Source: Gemmatimonas phototrophica
Lineage (GTDB): Bacteria; Gemmatimonadota; Gemmatimonadetes; Gemmatimonadales; Gemmatimonadaceae
Direction of reading: 5' to 3'
NCBI GenBank assembly: GCA_945870175.1
Contig: CAMBRJ010000025.1
Span: forward strand, 1-15,570
DNA: 15,570 nucleotides
Below, in pieces: positions 1 to 6,357 of the stretch; position 1 is the first letter of the stretch; the number at the start of each line of letters is the position of its first letter. The translations under genes were made by a program, and so were the position numbers. Under the pieces are notes generated by a model that was not told the DNA's origin, did no database searches, and was given only the letters and a program-made list of their open reading frames with translations.

Positions 1-89
1 ATGAAGCCGAAGAGCTCCGGGCAGGAGCTCCCGTGCGCAGCGAGCCACGCGCAGGGCTCGGACAGGAGGTGGAACTCCGTACTGGTCAT
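1..89 (-). CDS. Possible 5' end of a divergent gene leaving the window (unidentified)
   Basis: A minus-strand frame opens with ATG at 89-87 and stays open to the left edge. It encodes about 29 residues beginning MTSTEFHLLSEPCAWLAAHG, with almost all third positions G or C. I do not recognise the product. The assignment is weak because two plus-strand frames are also open here, ending at 102-104 (TAA) and 106-108 (TAA). One of these could instead be the tail of an upstream gene. A perfect 7-bp stem with a 5-nt loop (12-18 paired with 24-30, GAGCTC-based) lies inside and has no T-run. No good ribosome binding site is visible before the minus-strand ATG. If the minus reading is right, its promoter must overlap the riboswitch leader. 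Confidence 0.3.
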   Translation of the reverse strand, partial: MTSTEFHLLSEPCAWLAAHGSSCPELFGF

Positions 90-119
90 GAAAGCCAAAG
101 CTAATTAAGGTTCACCGCA

Positions 120-206
120 CATGACCGGGGTGCCGGCGCCGCTAGTGCGCGTTGGCTGAGAGAGTCCCGTAGAACCTGATCCGGCTCGTACCGGCGTAGG
201 GAGTCC
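120..206 (+). ncRNA. TPP (THI-element) riboswitch controlling the TonB-dependent receptor
   Basis: The conserved blocks of the thiamine pyrophosphate aptamer are present in order and spacing. They are CGGGGTGCC at 126-134, GGCTGAGA at 154-161, CCCGTAGAACCTGATC at 166-181 and GGCGTAGGGA at 193-202. GAC at 123-125 can pair with GTC at 203-205 to close P1, and CCGG at 181-184 and 191-194 can form the distal stem. No terminator lies between the aptamer and the gene. The only Shine-Dalgarno-like stretch, AGGGAG at 198-203, forms the 3' side of the aptamer eight bases before the ATG at 212. I therefore infer direct translational control: TPP binding would stabilise P1 and hide the ribosome binding site. 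TPP elements ahead of TonB receptors are known from Bacteroidota. Confidence 0.95.
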
Positions 207-211
207 AATCG

Positions 212-2326
212 ATGTATCCGCACGCAATCGCGCGCCCATGGCGCGCGCGGCGACTTAGTGTCGCCACCCTCAGCGCCACCCTCAGCGCCACCCTCCTGAC
301 TGTTGCCGCTGCCTCGCTCGGCGCGCAATCCCGCCCCGACAGCGCCAAGGTCGCGGCCAAGACCGACTCGGTGCGCAACCTCGAAGGGGTGTTGGTTCGC
401 GCCATCCGTGCCAACGCGCAGGCGCCGATCTCGCAGACCACCATCGAGCGCGCCGCCATCACGCAGCGGCACTTCGGGCAGGACGTCCCCATGCTGCTCA
501 TGAATGCGGCGCCCTCCATGACGTCGCATACCGAAACCGGCACCAACTGGGGCTACAGCTATCTGCGGCTGCGCGGCATCGACCAGACGCGCATCAACAT
601 TACGCTCGATGGCGTACCGCTGAACGACATGGAAGATCAGGTGCTGTACTTCGCCAATCTGGCCGACTTGATGTCGAACGTGCAGTCGGTGCAGGTGCAG
701 CGCGGTGTGGGCACGAGCACGGCCGGCACCGCGTCGTTCGCCGGCAGTGTGAACTTCGAAACCATGCCGGTGGCGCGCGCCGATGCCGGTGGTGACGTGC
801 AGCTGCAGATGGGATCGTTCGGCGCGCAACGCGTGAGCGCGTCGTTCAACTCGGGGCTCACCGCCAGCAAATTCGCGGTATACGGCCGCGCCAGTGCGCT
901 GCGCACCAACGGCTACCGCGATCACAGCGGCGTCATGGGCCGTTCAGCGTTCGTGGGGGCCGGCTGGTTCGGCGCACGCGACGTGGTGAAGCTGACCACG
1001 CTGGTGGGACTGCTGGCCGACACGCTGTCGTACACCGGTGCCACGCTCGACGAGCTGCGGGAGAATCGTCGCTACAACCCGTTGCAGCCCGACGAGCGCG
1101 ACAAGTTCGGACAGCAGATGGTGTCGCTGGCGTACACACGCGCGTTGCAGAACGGCGGGTCGGTGAGCACCACGGTGTACCGCAACTCGGCCAGCGGCAA
1201 CTACGATTACATCGCGCTGCCCGATCGCTATCGGTTCAATCTGGCGCATACATGGTACGGCGTGACGAGCGCGTACAACGTGGAGCGCGGCGCGCTGCGC
1301 CTGAACACCGGCATCAACGCCAACGCGTACCAGCGCGCGCACCGCGGCTACTTCCAGCCGTCGACCACGCTGTACGACAACACCGGCCACAAGCAGGACG
1401 CCAGCGCCTTCGCCAAGCTGTCGCTCGACGCCGGTAAGGCCCGTTGGTTCGCCGACCTGCAGGGTCGCTACGCGAAGTTCCGTTACGAGCCCGACGCCAA
1501 CGCCGGTATCGACGGGCGCAGCATCGAGTGGATGTTCTTCAATCCGAAGGCCGGCGTCACGTATCAGCTGGCGAAGGGACTGGCAACGTATGCGTCGTAC
1601 GGCATCACGAGCCGCGAGCCAGCGCGCAATGATCTCTTTGCCGGTGATGATGACCTGAACAGCAGCAACGTGGCCGACTACGGCGACTTCACGCGCGTGA
1701 AGCCGGAGTCGGTGCGCGATGCCGAGCTGGGCATCACGTGGTCGCGCGCTACGATGGATGTGTCGGCGAATCTGTACAGCATGGATTTCCGTAACGACAT
1801 CGCGCGTATCGGGGCGCCGACCGCGTCGGGATCGATTCTGCGGCGGAACGTGGGCAACAGCTATCGTCGTGGTATCGAAGTCGATGCGGCCTATCGTGGC
1901 ATCTCACGCGTGGTGCTGGCGGGCAACGCCACGTGGAGCCAGAACCGCATCGCGCAGTTCACCGATTCGTCGCGCGGCGCGCCGGTGGTGCGACGCAACG
2001 TGACGCCGCTGCTCACGCCAGCGTTCATCTCGTCGCACCGCATTGAGGTCTCGCCGACGAACCGCTTCATGGTGAGCGTGGAAGGCCGCTATCAGTCTGC
2101 GGCGTATCTCGATAACACCAGCAGTGCGGATCGCGTGCTGCCCGACTACTACACACTCGATGCGTCGGCGCGGGCTTCGTATGGCCGCTATGCACTGACG
2201 GTGCGTGGGGCGAATCTCGGCGACAATCAGAAGTTCGCGAGCGGTGCCGTGTCGGGGTCGGGGCGCGTGCGCTACTTCGTACTGCCGGCGCGGGCGCTGT
2301 TTGCGACGTTGAGCGCGGAGTTCTAG
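212..2326 (+). CDS. TonB-dependent outer-membrane receptor, probably for thiamine or a precursor
   Basis: This encodes 704 residues. Residues 1-38 form a signal peptide: an arginine-rich start, a hydrophobic A/T/L core and probable cleavage after Ala38 (LGA|Q). Residues about 55-185 are the plug domain, with the typical LRLRGIDQTRINITLDGVPLND stretch (split here: LRLRGIDQTRIN then ITLDGVPLND) at 118-139 and VQSVQVQRGVGTSTAG at 157-172. The rest has the aromatic alternating pattern of a 22-strand barrel and ends in Phe, as expected for BAM-dependent insertion. The ATG at 212 is supported by the in-frame stop at 197-199 and by the ribosome binding site in the riboswitch. The family imports ligands using TonB/ExbBD energy; the sequence alone does not give the ligand. 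The TPP riboswitch makes thiamine, TPP or a pyrimidine/thiazole precursor most likely (inference). No inner-membrane thiamine transporter is adjacent. Confidence 0.93.
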   Translation: MYPHAIARPWRARRLSVATLSATLSATLLTVAAASLGAQSRPDSAKVAAKTDSVRNLEGVLVRAIRANAQAPISQTTIERAAITQRHFGQDVPMLLMNAAPSMTSHTETGTNWGYSYLRLRGIDQTRINITLDGVPLNDMEDQVLYFANLADLMSNVQSVQVQRGVGTSTAGTASFAGSVNFETMPVARADAGGDVQLQMGSFGAQRVSASFNSGLTASKFAVYGRASALRTNGYRDHSGVMGRSAFVGAGWFGARDVVKLTTLVGLLADTLSYTGATLDELRENRRYNPLQPDERDKFGQQMVSLAYTRALQNGGSVSTTVYRNSASGNYDYIALPDRYRFNLAHTWYGVTSAYNVERGALRLNTGINANAYQRAHRGYFQPSTTLYDNTGHKQDASAFAKLSLDAGKARWFADLQGRYAKFRYEPDANAGIDGRSIEWMFFNPKAGVTYQLAKGLATYASYGITSREPARNDLFAGDDDLNSSNVADYGDFTRVKPESVRDAELGITWSRATMDVSANLYSMDFRNDIARIGAPTASGSILRRNVGNSYRRGIEVDAAYRGISRVVLAGNATWSQNRIAQFTDSSRGAPVVRRNVTPLLTPAFISSHRIEVSPTNRFMVSVEGRYQSAAYLDNTSSADRVLPDYYTLDASARASYGRYALTVRGANLGDNQKFASGAVSGSGRVRYFVLPARALFATLSAEF
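263..298 (+). repeat. Three 12-bp tandem repeats in the receptor signal-peptide coding region
   Basis: The unit GCCACCCTCAGC occurs at 263-274 and 275-286, and with two changes at 287-298. It encodes ATLS-ATLS-ATLL in the hydrophobic core of the signal peptide. Because 12 bp is a multiple of three, slippage would lengthen or shorten the core by four residues without breaking the frame. Confidence 0.85.
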
Positions 2327-2351
2327 GGCTCGCTTGGGCGGATAGACGGTA

Positions 2352-2455
2352 GGTTCACGCGAAGGCCGCGAAGGGCCGCGAAGAACAGCAACAACATTTT
2401 TTTCTTTTGCTGTTCTTCGCCCCCTTCGCGGCCCTTCGCGCCCTTCGCGTGAACC
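2352..2455. repeat. 104-bp imperfect palindrome with GCGAAG units, possible terminator or mobile repeat
   Basis: GGTTCACGCGAAGG at 2352-2365 matches the reverse complement of the right end (to 2455). The pairing continues through several GCGAAGG units to AACAGC / GCTGTT (2384-2389 with 2409-2414). The right arm carries about nine extra bases (an extra CTTCGCCCC unit). The apex holds a T-rich run, T7-C-T4, at 2397-2408. In RNA it would fold into a stem of about 40 pairs. It lies 25 bp after the receptor stop and could act as a terminator, although the T-run is in the loop and not after the stem. Its modular G+C units and length also fit a non-autonomous dispersed repeat. Copy number elsewhere cannot be judged from this window. 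Confidence 0.75.
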
Positions 2456-2519
2456 AAAGAGCTTTCGATCGTCAGCGCCGGCACTTGTCGTAGCAGCCAT
2501 CAAGCCCGCAGCTTTCAAG

Positions 2520-4091
2520 ATGTCCTCTCTCCGTCGTACTCTCGCGGCGTCCGTCGCCCTCGCCGCTCTCGCTGCCGCGCCGCTCGAAGCCCAGCAACTC
2601 CGCCCCGCCGTTGACGCGTGGCGGAAGGCCCACGAGCGCGAGATCCTCGACGAAGCGTTCGCCCTGATGGCCATTCCCAACGTGGCCTCCGACACGGCGA
2701 ACATCCGTCGCAACATCGAGTTTCTGACGGCGGCCTTCGCGAAGCGCGGCGTCGCCATGCGGCCCCTCGTCGCGCCCACCGGCGGTAGCCCCGCCCTGTT
2801 CGGCGAACTGAAAACGCCCGGTGCCACGCGCACCATCGTGATGTACGCGCATTACGACGGACAGCCGGTGGCCGGGGGCGGATGGAACGGCGATCCGTTC
2901 ACCCCCGAACTGCGTCGCTACGAAAACAGCGTGGCCACCGACGCCGTGCCGCTGCCGGCCAAGGGCGACACCATCGATCCTGCCGTGCGCATCCGCGCGC
3001 GATCGGCCAGCGACGACAAGGGCCCGATCATCGCCATGCTGGCTGCGCTCGATGCGCTCAAGGCGGCCAAGAAAGCGCCCACGGTGAATGTGAAGTTCTT
3101 CCTGGAAGGCGAAGAAGAAGCCGGCTCGGCGCACCTGGGCGACCTGCTCAAGGCGCACAAAGCGGTGCTGGCGGCCGACGCGTGGCTGTTCTTCGACGGC
3201 CCGGCCCACGTGAGCGGTGCGCCACAGCTCGTGCTCGGCGTGCGCGGCGTGATGGGGGTGGACGTGACCTTTTACGGCCCGAACCGCGCCCTGCACAGCG
3301 GACACTACGGCAACTGGGCGCCCAACCCCGGCGTGGCGGTGGCGCATTTTATTGCGAGCGTGCGCGACATGGACGGCCGAGTGAAGATCGCTGGCTTCTA
3401 CGACGACGTGCCGGCCATTGCCGACGGCGATCGTGCGTTGGGCAAAGCGCTGTCGGCTACCGACGACTCGCTGCGCACCTCACTGGGCCTCGCGCGCACC
3501 GAAGCGAACAACGCCGCCTTGGGCGAGCGCATCATGCTGCCCGCGCTCAACATCCGCGGCATTCGCACCGGTGAAGTGGGTGGCGGGGCGGCTAACGCCG
3601 TGCCCACCAGCGCGAGTGTGTCCATCGATTTCCGCTTGGTGCCCGACCAGCAACCCACGCGCATCTGCGAATTGGTCACGCGGCATCTCACGTCGCTGGG
3701 TTACACCGTGGCCACCAACCCCAATGCCGCCGCGCGCAGCACCGATCGCGCCCATCTCGCTTATCTGGGCTGCGGCGGTGGCTACACCAGCGTGCGCGTG
3801 GCGTCCACGCTGCCGTCCGTGCGCGCGGTGAAAACGCTGATGGGCCGCGCGTACGGCCGCGAGCCGTTCGTGATGCCGATGCTGGGCGGATCGCTGCCGC
3901 TGTTTCACTTCGTGGAGCAGCTCGGCGCTACGGTAATTACGGTGCCCACGGTGAACGCCGACAACAGTCAGCACGCGCCCAACGAGAACCTGCGCATCGG
4001 CAATTTGTGGGACGGCATTGGGGTGATGGCCGAACTGATGGCTGGGCTGGGGCCGCTGTGGCCGGGCGGGGCGACGCCGGTGATGAAGTAG
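2520..4091 (+). CDS. Secreted M20-family dipeptidase/carboxypeptidase-type metallopeptidase
   Basis: This encodes 523 residues. A signal peptide covers 1-24 (MSSLRRT start, Ala/Leu core, cleavage near LEA|Q), so the enzyme acts in the periplasm or outside. The di-zinc catalytic centre of M20 proteins is complete: H111 and D113 in AHYDGQP; the bridging Asp at D165 in SASDDKG; E199 (base) and E200 in EGEEEAGS; D226 in FFDGP; and the late ligand H485 in SQHAPNEN. H259 in the lid/dimerisation domain (LHSGHYGNW) matches the His that reaches across the dimer in carnosinase-like enzymes. The layout resembles the CNDP/PepV-like dipeptidase branch, so hydrolysis of small peptides is likely; the exact substrate is unknown. 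The ATG at 2520 has no clear Shine-Dalgarno sequence but gives a textbook signal peptide. It stands alone, after the palindrome. Confidence 0.92.
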   Translation: MSSLRRTLAASVALAALAAAPLEAQQLRPAVDAWRKAHEREILDEAFALMAIPNVASDTANIRRNIEFLTAAFAKRGVAMRPLVAPTGGSPALFGELKTPGATRTIVMYAHYDGQPVAGGGWNGDPFTPELRRYENSVATDAVPLPAKGDTIDPAVRIRARSASDDKGPIIAMLAALDALKAAKKAPTVNVKFFLEGEEEAGSAHLGDLLKAHKAVLAADAWLFFDGPAHVSGAPQLVLGVRGVMGVDVTFYGPNRALHSGHYGNWAPNPGVAVAHFIASVRDMDGRVKIAGFYDDVPAIADGDRALGKALSATDDSLRTSLGLARTEANNAALGERIMLPALNIRGIRTGEVGGGAANAVPTSASVSIDFRLVPDQQPTRICELVTRHLTSLGYTVATNPNAAARSTDRAHLAYLGCGGGYTSVRVASTLPSVRAVKTLMGRAYGREPFVMPMLGGSLPLFHFVEQLGATVITVPTVNADNSQHAPNENLRIGNLWDGIGVMAELMAGLGPLWPGGATPVMK

Positions 4092-4109
4092 AGCGTTGCC
4101 GAACAAGTG

Positions 4110-4149
4110 CTATCGATCTACCTTTCGTATGACGATAGTTCGATCGATA
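4110..4149. promoter_or_regulatory. Inverted repeats upstream of vapBC, candidate autoregulatory operator
   Basis: CTATCG at 4110-4115 is mirrored by CGATAG at 4133-4138, and TATCGAT at 4111-4117 by ATCGATA at 4143-4149. The segment is far more AT-rich than its surroundings and lies just before the antitoxin gene. Antitoxins of AbrB-fold toxin-antitoxin pairs usually bind such repeats in their own promoter. A TTGCCG at 4096-4101 could be the -35 element, but I cannot place a convincing -10. Confidence 0.45.
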
Positions 4150-4166
4150 TGAGAAACGGGGGACGA

Positions 4167-4373
4167 ATGGACGTGGTCACGATTTCGCCCAAGTATCAGG
4201 TGGTGATTCCGCGGAGCGTTCGCGAGCGGCTCCAGCTGGAACCTGGGCAGAAAGTTCAGGCCATCGTGTACGGCGATCGCGTCGAGCTGATCCCATTGCG
4301 GACCGCGCGGAGTCTGCGCGGATTCGTGCGCGGCATCGACAGTGGTGTGGACCGTGACGCTGATCGCGAGTAG
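4167..4373 (+). CDS. vapB: AbrB/MazE-fold antitoxin of a VapBC pair
   Basis: This encodes 68 residues. Residues 1-45 form a SpoVT/AbrB swapped-hairpin DNA-binding domain: VTISPKYQVVIPRSVRERL followed by LEPGQKVQAIVYGDRVELIP. The tail, residues 46-68, is charged and would wrap the toxin. The frame is open further upstream to 4107, with another ATG at 4149. I chose 4167 because a G-rich ribosome binding site (4158-4163) precedes it and the domain starts immediately. The stop is nine bases before the toxin start, as in typical TA operons. Known role: it neutralises the partner RNase and represses the operon. Confidence 0.85.
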   Translation: MDVVTISPKYQVVIPRSVRERLQLEPGQKVQAIVYGDRVELIPLRTARSLRGFVRGIDSGVDRDADRE

Positions 4374-4382
4374 GATCGCGCC

Positions 4383-4778
4383 ATGGTCACTCGATCCAAG
4401 TTGAATGTGGTCGACTCGTCGGCGTGGCTCGCCTATTTCGCCGACACGGCGAATGCGGGAAAGTTTGCCGCGGCCATCGAAGACGAGCGGCGGCTGGTGA
4501 CGCCGGCGATCTGCCTGCTGGAAGTGTTCAAGGTGATCGCTCGCCAGCGAGGCGAGAGCGACGCGCTCCAGGCGATCGCCGTCATGCAGCAGGGGCGCGT
4601 GGTCGATCTTGACGCGACGCTGGCGCTGCGAGCGGCCTCGCTGGGACTTGAACACAAACTGCCGCTGGCCGACAGCATCGTGTACGCGATCGCGCGCGAA
4701 CTTGGCGCCGTCGTCTGGACGCAGGACGCCGACTTCGAAGGGCTTCGGGACGTCGAGTACGTCCCGGCGGCCCGTTAG
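4383..4778 (+). CDS. vapC: PIN-domain ribonuclease toxin, VapC family
   Basis: This encodes 131 residues, the usual VapC length. The acidic PIN active site is intact: D11 in VVDSSAW, E47 in LLEVFK, D97 in LADSIVYA and D115 (with D117) in TQDADF. These residues bind Mg2+ or Mn2+ for endoribonuclease cleavage, in known members often of tRNA or rRNA. AGGA at 4372-4375 is its ribosome binding site, overlapping the antitoxin stop. It ends only 12 bp from the convergent DUF2256 gene. The specific RNA target is not readable from sequence. Confidence 0.92.
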   Translation: MVTRSKLNVVDSSAWLAYFADTANAGKFAAAIEDERRLVTPAICLLEVFKVIARQRGESDALQAIAVMQQGRVVDLDATLALRAASLGLEHKLPLADSIVYAIARELGAVVWTQDADFEGLRDVEYVPAAR

Positions 4779-4790
4779 CGCGCGCGGCCG

Positions 4791-4976
<186 letters not shown>

Positions 4977-5014
4977 CGCTCCCCAAGCGACGCGCGACGG
5001 TGCAGAGTTCCCGG

Positions 5015-6286
5015 ATGCACAGTCCTCACGATCCGGCGCACTTTCCCGCCAGCACGGAAGATCTCCTTTATTCCGACTATCGGAAAACAGAGGAGCTCGG
5101 CACGCTCCGCCAAGTCGCCCGCGCGCTCGCCGCGGAAACGAATTCACAGAGCGTGCTCCAAACGCTCTGCCAGCTCTCCATGGTGCGCGGACGCGCGAGT
5201 GGCGCTGCCGTGGCGGAATTAAGTGGCGATAATGGCGTATATGTGGCCTGCGCCGGTCGAGCAAATGACCTGCTGTCCATGATCTTCCCGCTTGAGGGCA
5301 CGGTCACCGGGCGGGTCGCCAACGAATTGCGGGCTATCACCATCCTGTCGCCCGATGCCAGCTCTCCGTTTTTCGCCGAGCTGCTGCCACGCTTGGGCAT
5401 CGGACCGATTCTGCTGCTCCCGCTGTTGGCCAACGGGCAGCTGTTTGGCGTGTTGTCCATTTCGCGCGACACCGGTCACCCCCAGTTCGACGGCGCCGAC
5501 GAAGAACGCCTTGGCGTCATGGCCGACCTCGCCGCGCTGGCGCTCTGGAAGGCCCGATTGCTGGAAGACGCCCGATCAGCCGATGCCGCCAAGGCCAGCC
5601 TTTTAGCGACACTATCGCACGAGCTTCGTACCCCCTTAACGGCACTAGAGGGGTATCACGAGCTTCTGGAGGATCAGATCCTCGGCCCGCTGTCGCCGGA
5701 ACAGCAGGACGTGGTCATGCGGCTGCGCACGGTGGGCCGGCACCTTGGCTCGCTCATCGAGGATATCCTCACTTACGCCTCGCTGGAAGCCGATCGGCTC
5801 ACGCCGCGCCATGCGACCGTCCGCGTGCCCGAACTGCTCGATTCGCTGCACCCGTTCATCGAACCGCTGGCGCGCGAAAAGGGGATCGAGTGCTCGATCG
5901 ACCTCGAGCCGGGGCTGCCGTCGATGCACACCGACGAGGCCCGGGTGCGGCAGATCCTGCTCAATCTCTGCCAGAACGCCGTGAAGTTCACCGAGGAGGG
6001 CGCCGTGTCGGTGCGCGTCACTCGCGGCTCTCCGCTGGCCGACGGCGCCGCCACCGTCCGGTTTGCCGTACGCGACTCCGGCATCGGCATCGAGCCCACC
6101 GACATGCAACGGCTTTTTCGCCCCTTCTCCCAGATCGAGAACGTGACAGCCGGTCGGCATCGGGGGACCGGACTGGGGCTCTACATCGCCCGCCGTCTCG
6201 CCACCATGCTGGGCGGGCGCATCGAGGTGGTGTCGCGCCCCGGCGAAGGGTCGGTGTTCACCCTCGTCGTGCCGGTGACGCACTGA
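5015..6286 (+). CDS. Soluble GAF-domain sensor histidine kinase
   Basis: This encodes 423 residues. The order is a GAF-like sensor (about 27-182), a HisKA dimerisation domain with phospho-accepting H202 in LSHELRTPL, then HATPase with N321 in NLCQNAVKF, D354 in DSGIGI, the FRPFSQ F-box and RGTGLGL at 383-389. There is no signal peptide or membrane segment, so it senses a cytoplasmic cue or works with a partner. No response regulator is adjacent. The start is uncertain: ATG at 4970 (or TTG at 4967) would add 15-16 residues but would overlap the start of the divergent DUF2256 gene. I prefer 5015 for that reason; neither has a strong ribosome binding site. Confidence 0.92.
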   Translation: MHSPHDPAHFPASTEDLLYSDYRKTEELGTLRQVARALAAETNSQSVLQTLCQLSMVRGRASGAAVAELSGDNGVYVACAGRANDLLSMIFPLEGTVTGRVANELRAITILSPDASSPFFAELLPRLGIGPILLLPLLANGQLFGVLSISRDTGHPQFDGADEERLGVMADLAALALWKARLLEDARSADAAKASLLATLSHELRTPLTALEGYHELLEDQILGPLSPEQQDVVMRLRTVGRHLGSLIEDILTYASLEADRLTPRHATVRVPELLDSLHPFIEPLAREKGIECSIDLEPGLPSMHTDEARVRQILLNLCQNAVKFTEEGAVSVRVTRGSPLADGAATVRFAVRDSGIGIEPTDMQRLFRPFSQIENVTAGRHRGTGLGLYIARRLATMLGGRIEVVSRPGEGSVFTLVVPVTH

Positions 6287-6307
6287 GCGAACGCCACGGG
6301 CTACGGA

Positions 6308-6330
6308 GTGCACTGCTCACCTGTGTGCAC
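6308..6330. promoter_or_regulatory. Repeated GTGCAC palindromes in the sucA leader
   Basis: GTGCAC occurs at 6308-6313 and 6325-6330, separated by 11 bases, in the 71-bp gap between the kinase and sucA. The pair can form a hairpin or a dyad for a dimeric regulator. No T-run follows, so a terminator is unlikely. This is pattern evidence only. Confidence 0.3.
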
Positions 6331-6357
6331 GAGAACCCGCCATTACATTCGAAGATT

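Noticed and set aside
12..30. Perfect GAGCTCC/GGAGCTC hairpin as a terminator
   Set aside because: The stem is only 7 bp, no T-run follows on either strand, and it lies inside plausible coding frames.
2472..3347. Long minus-strand reading frame opposite the M20 peptidase
   Set aside because: It is a GC-rich antisense shadow with a His/Arg-rich composition and no domain. The plus strand has a complete enzyme with catalytic residues.
5890..6357. In-frame upstream extension of sucA
   Set aside because: It overlaps the kinase in another frame. Its Arg/Gly-rich residues are not like SucA, and the E1 N-terminal motif begins right after ATG 6358.
6343..6357. TACATT as a -10 box giving a leaderless sucA transcript
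   Set aside because: It has only four of six consensus matches and no -35 at the right distance.
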